NCBI RefSeq assembly: GCF_000971115.1
Contig: NZ_BBLV01000008.1
Coordinates: forward strand, 110,018 to 174,017
Direction: 5' to 3'
Source: Demequina gelatinilytica
GTDB taxonomy: Bacteria > Actinomycetota > Actinomycetes > Actinomycetales > Demequinaceae
Length of the DNA stretch: 64,000 bases
Shown: one piece after another, positions 19,080-27,737 of the stretch
Layout of the letters: every line of letters begins with the position of its first letter
Numbering within the stretch: the first letter of the stretch is position 1
Notes under the pieces: model-generated
Seen by the model: only the letters and a program-made list of their open reading frames with translations
Database searches by the model: none
What the model was told of the DNA's origin: nothing
Position numbers and translations under genes: made by a program

Positions 19080-19101
19080 GATGTCAAGAGTTCTTGACAT
19101 C
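19080..19101. promoter_or_regulatory. XRE operator 2, containing a -35 box
   Basis: The same 9-4-9 repeat, with AGTT as spacer, is 46 bp from operator 1. On the minus strand its TTGACA is followed after 17 bases by TACCTT, a plausible -35/-10 pair. A third arm, CTTGACA (19072-19078), can pair with TGTCAAG (19082-19088), giving an alternative overlapping repeat. Confidence 0.7.
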
Positions 19102-19131
19102 ACTACGGGATCCGCACGCGGGCCGCAGGGG

Positions 19132-20517
19132 TCAGGTGTGCGCCGTGGCGAGCCACGCGCCTTGTCGCGTCACGCGCACGTAGGAGATCCCGAGGAAGAC
19201 TCCGCGCGCGACGTTGAAGAGCAGGAACGCGCGCCACAGGTCGTCGTTGCGGGGGTCGCCGACCCATGCGATGCCCGCGAGGAGCGCCGGGACGAACACC
19301 AGCACGGCGGACGCGGCCATGGTGGTGACCATCGATCGCGTCCTCCCCGAGCCGAGGAACACGCCGTCGAACAGGTAGGCGAGCGAGGACGCGAGCGGCA
19401 GCCAGACCACCCAGCCGATGTACTGGTCGGCAGCCTCGGTCACCGACGGGATCGACGTGAGCACCGCGATGAACGGCCCCGAGGCGACCAGGTACAGCAC
19501 CGTGAAGACCGCGCCGATCGCGACGGCGGGCAGGGCCGACGCGACGACCGCGCGGTGGAAGGACGGCACGTCGCGCCGACCGATCTCCCGCGAGACCATC
19601 GCCTCCGCCGCATGCGCGTAGCCGTCCTGGCCGTAGCTCGACAGCAGCATGAGCTGCATGAGGATCGCGTTCGCGGCGAGGATGTCGGGCCCCAGCCGCG
19701 CGCCGTACGCGGTCACGAACGTGAGCACCGAGTAGAGGATCGCCGTGCGGACGAACAGGTCGCCGTTCATCGCCGCGAGCCGCCTCCAGCCCGTCCGCAG
19801 CCCGCGCCCGCGCCAGCGGCGCACGGCCGCGCGCACGGGGGACGATGCCGCCCGCCACCACAGCACGAGCGCGAGCGCGAGACCCAGCCATTCCGCGATC
19901 ACCGTCGCGGCCGCCGCGCCTGCGGAGTCCCACCCGAGCCCGCCGACGAAGGCGATGTCGAGGCCGAGGTTGACCACGTTCACGGTCGCGACGATGGCGA
20001 GCGGGCGGCGCGTGTCCCCCGAGCCGACGAACCACCCCGAGATCACCAGCGTGAGCAGCGCCGCAGGCACCGAGGCCATGCGGATCCACGCGTACTGGAC
20101 GGCGAGGTCGCGGATGTCCCCCGCCGGCGCAAGCACGGCCATGACCGCGGGGATCGCGACCCACTGCGCGAGCACGGCAGCGCCGCCGAGCGTGACCGCG
20201 AGGATCGCGGCGCGCTGGGCGTGGGTGACCGCCGCATCGTCCTGGCCGGCGCCGAGCGCGCGGCCCACGAGCGACGTGGTGCCGGTGCGCAGGAAGCCCA
20301 CGAGCCACATGACCGCGCTGAGCACGGTCGAGCCGAGCGCCACGGCACCGATGTGGGTGGCGTCGGAGAAGTGCCCCAGCATGGCGGTGTCGACCAGCCC
20401 GACGAGCGGCACCGTGACGTTGCCGACGATCGCCGGCCACGCGAGCGCGAAGGCACGCCGGTGCGGCAACGGGCGGAGCTCGATCACCAGGCGACGGTAC
20501 ACCGCGGCCGCGACCAC
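19132..20517 (-). CDS. MATE-family efflux transporter, DinF-like
   Basis: The protein of up to 461 residues has about twelve hydrophobic segments and the MATE signature AWPAIVGNVTVPLVGLVDTA near the N-terminus, with the RTGTTSLVGRALGAG loop. DinF-type MATE proteins export cationic compounds using H+ or Na+. The start is uncertain: GTG 20517 gives the longest form, GTG 20502 or 20487 are alternatives with similar support. It is divergent from the GGDEF gene. Confidence 0.88.
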   Translation of the reverse strand: MVAAAVYRRLVIELRPLPHRRAFALAWPAIVGNVTVPLVGLVDTAMLGHFSDATHIGAVALGSTVLSAVMWLVGFLRTGTTSLVGRALGAGQDDAAVTHAQRAAILAVTLGGAAVLAQWVAIPAVMAVLAPAGDIRDLAVQYAWIRMASVPAALLTLVISGWFVGSGDTRRPLAIVATVNVVNLGLDIAFVGGLGWDSAGAAAATVIAEWLGLALALVLWWRAASSPVRAAVRRWRGRGLRTGWRRLAAMNGDLFVRTAILYSVLTFVTAYGARLGPDILAANAILMQLMLLSSYGQDGYAHAAEAMVSREIGRRDVPSFHRAVVASALPAVAIGAVFTVLYLVASGPFIAVLTSIPSVTEAADQYIGWVVWLPLASSLAYLFDGVFLGSGRTRSMVTTMAASAVLVFVPALLAGIAWVGDPRNDDLWRAFLLFNVARGVFLGISYVRVTRQGAWLATAHT

Positions 20518-20574
20518 CTCTCCCGCAGGTCAAATCCCGGCCAAAACCCCTGTACTTCGTCACGTTTCGAGCGG

Positions 20575-20580
20575 TAGCCT
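20575..20580 (+). promoter_or_regulatory. -10 hexamer TAGCCT, leaderless start of GGDEF gene 1
   Basis: TAGCCT is 6 bases before GTG 20587 with no Shine-Dalgarno. Confidence 0.6.
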
Positions 20581-20586
20581 GCCCCG

Positions 20587-21753
20587 GTGCTCGATCCGCT
20601 GACCCTGCGCGTCGCCATGACCGCGGTCGCGGCGACGCTGCTTGTGCTGTCCTACACGGGCGTGTACCTGCGTGACAGGTCGCGCTTCGCTGCGTGGTGG
20701 TCCGCCTCCCTTGTCGCGGTCGCGACCAGCACCACGCTGTACCTGCTCAACGGCAGCGAGGCGCAGTCCTTCAGCGTCCCGCTCGCGAACGCGCTCGGGG
20801 TGCTCGGGGCGGTGTGCACCTGGGCTGCCGCACGCTCCCTGAGCGGACGGCGCACGGGATGGGGACGCGCGCTCATCGGCCCGGCCGCCACGATGCTCGT
20901 GACGCTGCTCGATCACCCCGCGACCGACACCTGGGCGGGAGGCGCGACCTTCCTCGCCGCGATGGCGGCGTTCTTCGGGCTCGCCGCGCATGCGATGCGC
21001 GAGGTCCGCCTTCAGCATCGGGAGTCGAACGGCCGATACTCGTCCGCGAGCGCCGACCGCGCGACGACCGTGCTCGGCGTCACGGTCGGGGCCCTGAGCG
21101 CGATCTACGCGGTGCGCACCGTGCTGTTCGTCTCCGTCGGGCCGGAGTCCGCGGTCTTCGATGCGCTCGTGGGGACCGTGCCCATCACGATCGCGCTCAT
21201 CGTCGCGCTCGTGGTCGTGACGTTCACCATGACCGAGCTGAGCCAGGCGGAGCGCGTGTTCGACCTCGAGCTGCGCGCGACACGTGACAGCCTCACCCGC
21301 CTCTGGAACCGGCCCGAGTTCGTGCGTCGCGCGGCGCTCCGGATCGCCCAGCGCTCCGCCCCCACCGCGATCGTCGTCGCCGACCTCGACCACTTCAAGG
21401 CGCTCAACGACGCTCACGGCCACGCGGCGGGCGACCGCGCGCTCGCCGCCTTCGGCTCCGCCGTGCGGCATGCGCTCGGTCCGCGCGACCTCGCGGGGCG
21501 CCTGGGGGGCGAGGAGTTCGCGCTGCTCATCGCCACGAGCGATGCCGCGGCCGCGCGGGCCCGCGTCGAGGCGCTGCGCGTCGAGTTCGCGGACGCGGGC
21601 GTCGGCGAGGACGCCGCGCCGACCGTGAGCTGCGGGATCGCGTTCGCGAGCGCGAACGAGCCGCTCTCGGCGGCCCTCCAGCGCGCCGACGAAGCGATGT
21701 ACCAGGCCAAGCGCGAGGGGCGCGACAGGGTGGTCGTGTCCGCGGGCGTCTGA
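20587..21753 (+). CDS. Membrane GGDEF diguanylate cyclase, copy 1
   Basis: The 388-residue protein has about six N-terminal hydrophobic segments (residues 1-215), then a GGDEF domain with VVADLDHFKALND and the active-site motif GGEEF. It should make cyclic di-GMP from GTP. I see no RxxD inhibitory site at the usual position. It is adjacent to a second copy (21850-23049) with the same layout and the shared linker VVTFTMTELSQ. GTG 20587 is supported by a -10 box 6 bases away. Confidence 0.92.
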   Translation: MLDPLTLRVAMTAVAATLLVLSYTGVYLRDRSRFAAWWSASLVAVATSTTLYLLNGSEAQSFSVPLANALGVLGAVCTWAAARSLSGRRTGWGRALIGPAATMLVTLLDHPATDTWAGGATFLAAMAAFFGLAAHAMREVRLQHRESNGRYSSASADRATTVLGVTVGALSAIYAVRTVLFVSVGPESAVFDALVGTVPITIALIVALVVVTFTMTELSQAERVFDLELRATRDSLTRLWNRPEFVRRAALRIAQRSAPTAIVVADLDHFKALNDAHGHAAGDRALAAFGSAVRHALGPRDLAGRLGGEEFALLIATSDAAAARARVEALRVEFADAGVGEDAAPTVSCGIAFASANEPLSAALQRADEAMYQAKREGRDRVVVSAGV

Positions 21754-21849
21754 CCGTGCCGCGCCGCCGTCGCAGCGTGTGATCAAGCCCATATCGGGAA
21801 CCCCTCGATCCGGCGCGTGACGCTGTCATGCGGGGGTTAACCTGACGTG

Positions 21850-23049
21850 ATGCTGGACGTCATGACACTCAATGTCGCATTGACCATGGTGTCGATGACG
21901 GTGCTCGTCCTCTCCTTCTTCAGCGTCTACCTCAAGGACCGCACACGCTACTCGGCATGGTGGATCGGCGTCCTCCTCATGGCCGCCGTGAGCAACGCCT
22001 TCACGGCGATGGTCACCGACGCGAACGAGCCGTACACCATCCCCTTGGCGAACCTGTGCGGCGTGCTGTCGGCGGCATGCGCCTGGGGCGCGTCGAGGGC
22101 GCTGAGGCACCTGCGCACGGGCTGGCGGCTCGCGCTCCTCGGCTCCGCGGCCACGCTCGTCGCCACCGTCGTCGAAGGTCCGTCGCTCGGGTACTGGGCG
22201 GGCACCCTCGTCACCCTTCTCGCCATGAGCGGGTTCTTCGGGCTCGCCGCGGTCGATCTGTGGCAGCTGCGTCGCGACCATTCCGGGATCGGCGGGCGCC
22301 ACACCGCTTCGGGCGGCGCCACCGCGGTCACCGGGCTCGCCGTCGCGGTCTCCGCGCTCGCCTCCTACTACGGCCTGCGCGCTGTGCTCTACGCGGCGCT
22401 CGGGCCCGAGCACCCCGTCTTCGACGCGATCGCAGGCGTGGGCGCGAACGCCCTTGCGCTGCTGGTCCTGCTCGTCGTGGTGACCTTCACCATGACCGAG
22501 CTGAGCCAGGTGGAGCGCGTCATCGACCTGCAGATCCGTGCCACGCTCGACTCGCTCACGGGCCTGTGGAACCGCGACGAGTTCGAGCGCCGCGCACGTG
22601 CGCGCCTCGCGCGCCGCCACGGGGGCGCGACGGTGGTGGTCGCCGACCTCGACCGCTTCAAGTGCCTCAACGACACGCACGGCCACGCGGCAGGCGATCG
22701 GGCCCTCGCCGCCTTCGGCCGGACGGTGCGATCCGCTATCGCCGCGCGCGACGTCGCGGGCCGGCTCGGAGGCGAGGAGTTCGCGCTCGTGCTCACCACC
22801 GACGACGCGGACGCCGTGCGCTCGCGGCTCGACGCCATCCGCGAGGCGTACGCAGGCATCCGATCCGCCGACGGCACCACGATGCCGACGGTCAGCTTCG
22901 GCGTCGCGGCGGCCGGCGAGGACGAGGACCTCGAGGCCGTCCTGCGCCGTGCCGACGCCGCGATGTACCGCGCGAAGCGCGAGGGGCGCGACCGCATCGT
23001 CGTCGCGGCGCCCTCGGGGGCGACGGGAGCATCGTCCCAGGCCGCCTAG
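21850..23049 (+). CDS. Membrane GGDEF diguanylate cyclase, copy 2
   Basis: This 399-residue paralog of the preceding gene has the same six-segment membrane region and a GGDEF domain with VVADLDRFKCLND and GGEEF. The linker VVTFTMTELSQ and the segment around the active site are nearly identical, so the pair arose by tandem duplication; the membrane sensors have diverged. The start is ATG 21850 or the adjacent GTG 21847. Its stop codon overlaps the -10 box of the next gene. Confidence 0.91.
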   Translation: MLDVMTLNVALTMVSMTVLVLSFFSVYLKDRTRYSAWWIGVLLMAAVSNAFTAMVTDANEPYTIPLANLCGVLSAACAWGASRALRHLRTGWRLALLGSAATLVATVVEGPSLGYWAGTLVTLLAMSGFFGLAAVDLWQLRRDHSGIGGRHTASGGATAVTGLAVAVSALASYYGLRAVLYAALGPEHPVFDAIAGVGANALALLVLLVVVTFTMTELSQVERVIDLQIRATLDSLTGLWNRDEFERRARARLARRHGGATVVVADLDRFKCLNDTHGHAAGDRALAAFGRTVRSAIAARDVAGRLGGEEFALVLTTDDADAVRSRLDAIREAYAGIRSADGTTMPTVSFGVAAAGEDEDLEAVLRRADAAMYRAKREGRDRIVVAAPSGATGASSQAA

Positions 23050-23052
23050 GCT
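23047..23052 (+). promoter_or_regulatory. -10 hexamer TAGGCT, leaderless start of DUF3515 gene
   Basis: TAGGCT is 6 bases before ATG 23059; its first three bases are the stop codon of the upstream GGDEF gene. Confidence 0.6.
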
Positions 23053-23058
23053 CTCACC

Positions 23059-23520
23059 ATGGCCCGTCGTCTCCCGCTGCTCGCGCTCGCGGCGCTGACC
23101 GTCCCTCTCGCGGCGTGCGCCGCCCCGCTCACGGTGGAGCCGGCCCCGTACGCCGCCGACCCGGACTGCGCGCGCGTCATGCTCGCCGTGCCCGAGGTGG
23201 TCGGCGGCCTCGAGTACCGCGAGACCACCTCGCAGGCCACCGCCTCGTGGGGCGACGAGTTCCCGCTCGTGATGCGGTGCGGCGTCGAGCCGCCCGGCCC
23301 CACCACGGAGCAGTGCATCGCGGTCGAGACGTCGAGCGGCACCGTCGACTGGCTCGTCATCGACGAGGACACGCGGTGGCGGACCGTCACCTTCGGCCGC
23401 TCCCCCGCCGTCGAGCTGCTGGTGCCCAAGGAGAGGGCGCAGGACGCCATCGGCGACGTGCTCGCCGAGGTGTCGCCCGCGGCCTCGCGGGCGCCCTCGA
23501 ACGGCCTCGAGTGCCGCTGA
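23059..23520 (+). CDS. DUF3515 family lipoprotein
   Basis: The 153-residue protein begins with a lipoprotein signal peptide ending in the lipobox LAAC (Cys at about 20), so it should be lipid-anchored outside the membrane. The remainder matches DUF3515, an actinobacterial family commonly found beside ddl or thiL; its function is unknown. Four further cysteines may form disulfides. It is convergent with ddl, 30 bases away. Confidence 0.85.
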   Translation: MARRLPLLALAALTVPLAACAAPLTVEPAPYAADPDCARVMLAVPEVVGGLEYRETTSQATASWGDEFPLVMRCGVEPPGPTTEQCIAVETSSGTVDWLVIDEDTRWRTVTFGRSPAVELLVPKERAQDAIGDVLAEVSPAASRAPSNGLECR

Positions 23521-23550
23521 CGCGCCTCGCGGAGCCGCAGGCCCCCCTGG

Positions 23551-24639
23551 CTAGCGCAGACCCACCGGCCTCGCGAGCGCCACGGTCAGCAGCGTCTCGA
23601 TGAGCTCGCGGTAGGGGATGCCCGCGGCCGCGGCCATGCGGGGGTACATCGACGTGGTGGTGAAGCCGGGCATCGTGTTGATCTCGTTGACCACCACGCC
23701 GCCGGCGTCCGTCACGAACACGTCCACGCGTGCCAGCGACTCGGCCCCGATCGCGCGGAAGGCGCGCTTGGCGCAGTCCGCCACCGTCGCCGCGACCGCC
23801 GGCTCCAGGGCCGTCGGGCAGAGCAACGTCACCGCGGCCTCGTCGAGGTACTTCGCGTCGAAGTCGTAGAAGTCGTGGTCGCCGCCGGTGATGATCTCCC
23901 CCGGGGGCGACGTGAGCAGACCCGACGGGGTCGCGAGGACCGCGGTCTCGATCTCGCGACCCACCACGGCGGCCTCGACGAGCACCTTGGGATCGTGCTT
24001 CTGCGCAGCCGCGACGGCCGCGTCGAGCGCATCCCAGGTCGACACCTTCGAGATGCCCATCGACGATCCGGCACGCGCCGGCTTGACGAACACGGGCAGC
24101 CCCAGCGCCTCGATCGCCTCGCGCTGCGGCTCGATGCCGCGCTCGGGGGTGACCACCACGTCGGGCGTCACGGGCAGGCCCGCGTCCGCGAAGATCGTCT
24201 TCATGAACTGCTTGTCCATGCCGGCCGCGGACGCGAGCACGCCCGATCCGACGTAGCGGACGTCGACCAGCTCGAGCGCGCCCTGGACCGTCCCGTCCTC
24301 ACCCCACGGACCGTGCAGCAGGGGGAACACGACGTCGATCTCGCCGAGCGAGCGCAACGCGCCGTCCTCGACCACGCGCCACTCGCCCGATCCCGCCTCG
24401 AACGGCGGGATCACCACGGCGTCGGACGCGGGCACCTCGGGCATCGCGCCGTCGACGATCCGCCAGTCCGCGGCATCGTCCGACACGAGCGTCCAGCGGC
24501 CCTCGCGCGTGATGCCGATCGCGATGACGTCCCAGCGGTCGCGGTCGATCGCGCCGAGCACGCCGCCCGCGGTCACGCAGGACACGCCGTGCTCCGTCGA
24601 GCGGCCGCCGAAGACGACGGCGACGGTCGGGTTGCCCAT
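23551..24639 (-). CDS. ddl: D-alanine--D-alanine ligase
   Basis: The 362-residue ATP-grasp enzyme has the N-terminal VAVVFGGRSTEHGVS, the LLHGPWGEDG loop, FVKPARAGSSMGISKV and the C-terminal metal/phosphate motif VNEINTMPGFT. It makes the D-Ala-D-Ala dipeptide for peptidoglycan. Its ATG overlaps the gpsA stop by one base (TGATG). It ends the murA-plsC-gpsA-ddl operon. The residue usually correlated with lactate specificity (F versus Y in the omega loop) is FYDF-type, fitting a D-Ala ligase. Confidence 0.95.
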   Translation of the reverse strand: MGNPTVAVVFGGRSTEHGVSCVTAGGVLGAIDRDRWDVIAIGITREGRWTLVSDDAADWRIVDGAMPEVPASDAVVIPPFEAGSGEWRVVEDGALRSLGEIDVVFPLLHGPWGEDGTVQGALELVDVRYVGSGVLASAAGMDKQFMKTIFADAGLPVTPDVVVTPERGIEPQREAIEALGLPVFVKPARAGSSMGISKVSTWDALDAAVAAAQKHDPKVLVEAAVVGREIETAVLATPSGLLTSPPGEIITGGDHDFYDFDAKYLDEAAVTLLCPTALEPAVAATVADCAKRAFRAIGAESLARVDVFVTDAGGVVVNEINTMPGFTTTSMYPRMAAAAGIPYRELIETLLTVALARPVGLR

Positions 24640-25640
24640 CAGTCGACCTCCGCCTTGCGCGGCCGCGTGATGAGCGCCTCGATGACCGCCTGCACGGGGG
24701 CCTCGCCCGCGAGCATCGTCACCACCCCGTCGCAGATGGGGACGTCCACGCCCGCCTCGACGGCGAGCTGCTGGACGGCGGCGGCGGTCTTGACGCCCTC
24801 GGCGGTGCCGCGGGTCAGCGAGATCGCGTCGTCGAGCGTGCTCCCCCGTCCCAGGTGCGCGCCCAGCGTGTGGTTGCGGGACAGCGGCGAGGCGCACGTG
24901 GCGATGAGGTCGCCCAGGCCCGCGAGCCCGGAGAACGTCTCGGGGCGCGCACCGATCGCGAGCCCCAGACGCGTGATCTCCGCGAGGCCCCGCGTGATGA
25001 CGGTGGCCGTGGTGTTGTGGCCGAAGCCGAGCCCGTCGGTGATGCCCACGCCCACCGCGATGACGTTCTTGTACGCACCGCACAGCTCGACGCCCACGAG
25101 GTCGTCGTTCGTGTAGGGCCGGAAGTAGGACGATGCGGTCGACGCCGCCACCAGCTCCGCCGCCTCCGCGTCGGAGGCGGCGACCACGGTCGCGGTCGGC
25201 TGGCGCTGCGCGATCTCGCGCGCGAGGTTGGGCCCGGAGACCACCGCGACGCGCTCGGGCGAGAGCGCCCACACCTCGGAGAGGACCTCGGACATGCGCG
25301 CATGCGTGCCCTGCTCGATGCCCTTCATGAGCGACACCGCGACGGCCCCGTCCGGGACCAGGTCGCGGAACGGCGCGACGATCCCGCGCACGTGCTGCGC
25401 CGGCACCGCGACGGCCACGATGTCCGCGCCCGCGAGCGCCTCCTCGACGTCGGTGGTCGCGTGGATCCCCTCCGGCAGGTCGACGCCCGGGATCGAGCCC
25501 TCGTGACGTCGGTCGTCGCGCACGGAGCGGATCACCTCGGGATCGCGGCCCCAGAGCGTCACCTCGGTGCCCGCATCGGCGAGCACCGCGGCGAAGGTGG
25601 TGCCCCACGCGCCGGCGCCCAGCACCGCCGCACGGGTCAT
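24639..25640 (-). CDS. gpsA: Glycerol-3-phosphate dehydrogenase (NAD(P)+)
   Basis: The 333-residue enzyme has the N-terminal dinucleotide motif GAGAWG (8-13), the SGPNLAREIA segment and the catalytic ELCGAYKNVIAVGVG helix. It reduces dihydroxyacetone phosphate to glycerol-3-phosphate, the backbone for phospholipids. ATG 25640 overlaps the plsC stop by 4 bases, so supply of glycerol-3-phosphate and its acylation are coupled, with ddl directly after. Confidence 0.95.
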   Translation of the reverse strand: MTRAAVLGAGAWGTTFAAVLADAGTEVTLWGRDPEVIRSVRDDRRHEGSIPGVDLPEGIHATTDVEEALAGADIVAVAVPAQHVRGIVAPFRDLVPDGAVAVSLMKGIEQGTHARMSEVLSEVWALSPERVAVVSGPNLAREIAQRQPTATVVAASDAEAAELVAASTASSYFRPYTNDDLVGVELCGAYKNVIAVGVGITDGLGFGHNTTATVITRGLAEITRLGLAIGARPETFSGLAGLGDLIATCASPLSRNHTLGAHLGRGSTLDDAISLTRGTAEGVKTAAAVQQLAVEAGVDVPICDGVVTMLAGEAPVQAVIEALITRPRKAEVD

Positions 25641-26359
25641 CGGGCGGGCCTCCCGTCGCCCTTGGCACGCATGTCGAAGGGCTTGTCCGGCGGCGTCTCG
25701 CCTCGAATCTCCGCGACCATGCCTGTCAGCGTAGCCATGATGCGGTCCGTGGCCTCGCGCAGGGTCGCGGTGTCGAGGTCGCCGCCGCGCAGGTCGTCGA
25801 GGTCCACGGGAGGCCCCGCGACCACCGTGATGGTCTTGCGCGGGACGGGGTGGATCATCTTGCCGTAGCGGGGCAGCAGCCGATGCGCGCCCCACTGGGC
25901 GATCGGCACCACCGGGACACCCGTGGACAGCGCCATGCGTGCGACGCCGGTGCGCGCCGCCATGGGCCACAGCTCGGGATCGCGCGTGAGCGTGCCCTCG
26001 GGGAACATCGCGATCATGTCGCCGCGCTCGAGCACATCGACCGCGGCATCCACCGCCTCGGCGGCGCGGGACGTGCCGCGGTGCACCGGGATCTGATCGA
26101 AGCCGCGCAGCAGCCAGCCGATGAACGGCGCACGGAACAGGCTCTCCTTCGCGAGGATGCGCGGCGGGTGGCCGTTGTTGTACAGGAAGTGCGCAAGGGT
26201 GAGGGGATCCGCGTAGGACACGTGGTTGGACACCGCGATGAAGCCGCTGTCCATGGGCAGGTGCTCGGCACCGTGCCAGTCCTTGCGGGTCGCCGAGGTG
26301 AGCAGCGCCTGGAGCGGACGCGCGGCGTTGCGGTAGAAGCGTGACGGAGGCGTGGGCAC
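25637..26359 (-). CDS. plsC: 1-acyl-sn-glycerol-3-phosphate acyltransferase
   Basis: The 240-residue protein has the acyltransferase HX4D motif NHVSYAD (H46, D51) and the FPEGT motif (119-123). It acylates lysophosphatidate to phosphatidate at the membrane surface. GTG 26359 begins 3 bases after the murA stop and the gene overlaps gpsA by 4 bases, so it is tightly coupled to both. Length is normal for the family. Confidence 0.93.
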   Translation of the reverse strand: MPTPPSRFYRNAARPLQALLTSATRKDWHGAEHLPMDSGFIAVSNHVSYADPLTLAHFLYNNGHPPRILAKESLFRAPFIGWLLRGFDQIPVHRGTSRAAEAVDAAVDVLERGDMIAMFPEGTLTRDPELWPMAARTGVARMALSTGVPVVPIAQWGAHRLLPRYGKMIHPVPRKTITVVAGPPVDLDDLRGGDLDTATLREATDRIMATLTGMVAEIRGETPPDKPFDMRAKGDGRPAR

Positions 26360-26362
26360 GGA

Positions 26363-27673
26363 CTACTCGACCTCCGCCCCGAGCGCTCCGAGCTTGCCCC
26401 GGAAGTTCTCGTAGCCCCGGTCGATGATCCCGATGCCGCGCACGGTCGACGTGCCCTCGGCCGTGAGCGCCGCGATGAGGTGCGAGAAGCCGCCGCGCAG
26501 GTCCGGAACCTCGATGTCGGCAGCGGTGAGCGGCGTCGGGCCCGAGATGACCGCCGAGTGCTGGAAGTTGCGCGCGCCGAAGCGGCAGGCGACGTCGCCG
26601 AGGCACTCGCGGAACAGCTGCACGTGCGCGCCCATCTGGTTGAGGGCATCCGTGAAGCCGAAGCGGTTCTCGTAGACGGTCTCGTGCACGATGCTGAGGC
26701 CCTTCGCCTGCGTGAGCGCGACCACGAGCGGCTGCTGCCAGTCCGTCATGAAGCCGGGGTGCACGTCGGTCTGGAGCGCGATCGAGCTGAGGTCGCCGCC
26801 CGGGTGGTAGAAGCGGATCCCGTCCCGCACCACCTCGAACTCGCCGCCGACCTTGCGGAACACGTTGAGGAACATGCCCATGGTCCGCTGCTGCGCACCG
26901 TGCACGAAGATGTCGCCCTTGGTCGCGAGCGCGGCGGCGGCCCACGAGCCGACCTCGATGCGGTCGGTGAGGGCCATGTGGTCGTAGCCGCGAAGGCGCT
27001 CGACGCCCTCGATGGTGATCGAGCGATCCGTGGACACCGAGATGATCGCGCCCATCTTCTGGAGCGTGTCGATGAGGTCCTTGATCTCGGGCTCCACGGC
27101 GGCGCCCTCGAGGTGGGTGATGCCCTCGGCCATCACGGCCGTGAGGAGCAGCTGCTCGGTCGCGCCCACGGACGGGTACTCGAGCTTGTGCTTGATGCCC
27201 TTGAGGCCCTGGGGAGCCGTGAGGTGCAGGCCGTCCTCCATCTGGGTGACGGTCGCGCCGAACTTCTGGAGGATCTCCAGGTGGAAGTCGATGGGGCGGT
27301 CGCCGATGCGGCAGCCGCCCAGGTCGGGGATCACCGCCTCGCCCAGGCGGTGCAGCAGCGGCCCGCACAGGAGGATCGGGATGCGGGACGAGCCCGCGTG
27401 GGCGGCGATCTGCGCCGCATCCGCGCGCACCAGCTCCGTTGTATCCATGGAGAGGACGCCGGACTCGACGTCGTAGTCGACGCCGGCGCCATGGAGGCGC
27501 AGCAGCGAGGAGACGACGGCGACGTCGCGGATATCAGGCACGTTGCGCAGGGTCGACGGGGTCGAGCCCAGCAGAGCGGCCACCATGGCCTTGGAGACGA
27601 AGTTCTTCGCGCCGCGGACGGTGATCTCGCCCGTGAGGGGGCGCCCGCCGGTCACCCGGATGGAGTCGGTCAT
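26363..27673 (-). CDS. murA: UDP-N-acetylglucosamine 1-carboxyvinyltransferase
   Basis: The 436-residue EPSP-synthase-like enzyme has K23 in RGAKN and the catalytic, fosfomycin-reactive cysteine C121 in DLGGCRIGDRP. It starts peptidoglycan synthesis by adding enolpyruvate to UDP-GlcNAc. The presence of Cys predicts the fosfomycin-sensitive form, in contrast to mycobacterial MurA, which has Asp. I use ATG 27673 (the frame is open upstream). It heads the murA-plsC-gpsA-ddl operon and is divergent from the PfkB gene. Confidence 0.95.
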   Translation of the reverse strand: MTDSIRVTGGRPLTGEITVRGAKNFVSKAMVAALLGSTPSTLRNVPDIRDVAVVSSLLRLHGAGVDYDVESGVLSMDTTELVRADAAQIAAHAGSSRIPILLCGPLLHRLGEAVIPDLGGCRIGDRPIDFHLEILQKFGATVTQMEDGLHLTAPQGLKGIKHKLEYPSVGATEQLLLTAVMAEGITHLEGAAVEPEIKDLIDTLQKMGAIISVSTDRSITIEGVERLRGYDHMALTDRIEVGSWAAAALATKGDIFVHGAQQRTMGMFLNVFRKVGGEFEVVRDGIRFYHPGGDLSSIALQTDVHPGFMTDWQQPLVVALTQAKGLSIVHETVYENRFGFTDALNQMGAHVQLFRECLGDVACRFGARNFQHSAVISGPTPLTAADIEVPDLRGGFSHLIAALTAEGTSTVRGIGIIDRGYENFRGKLGALGAEVE

Positions 27674-27725
27674 GGCGCCTATCTTCCCCCATGCCCGCCC
27701 CGAGGTCTGCATCGACGGGTCTCGC

Positions 27726-27731
27726 TACGCT
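27726..27731 (+). promoter_or_regulatory. -10 hexamer TACGCT, leaderless start of PfkB kinase
   Basis: TACGCT is 6 bases before GTG 27738. Confidence 0.6.
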
Positions 27732-27737
27732 GTCGGC

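Noticed and set aside
24640..25668. Apparent fusion of ddl with an upstream frame
   Set aside because: The upstream part is an out-of-frame reading of gpsA; ddl starts at ATG 24639 in a TGATG overlap.
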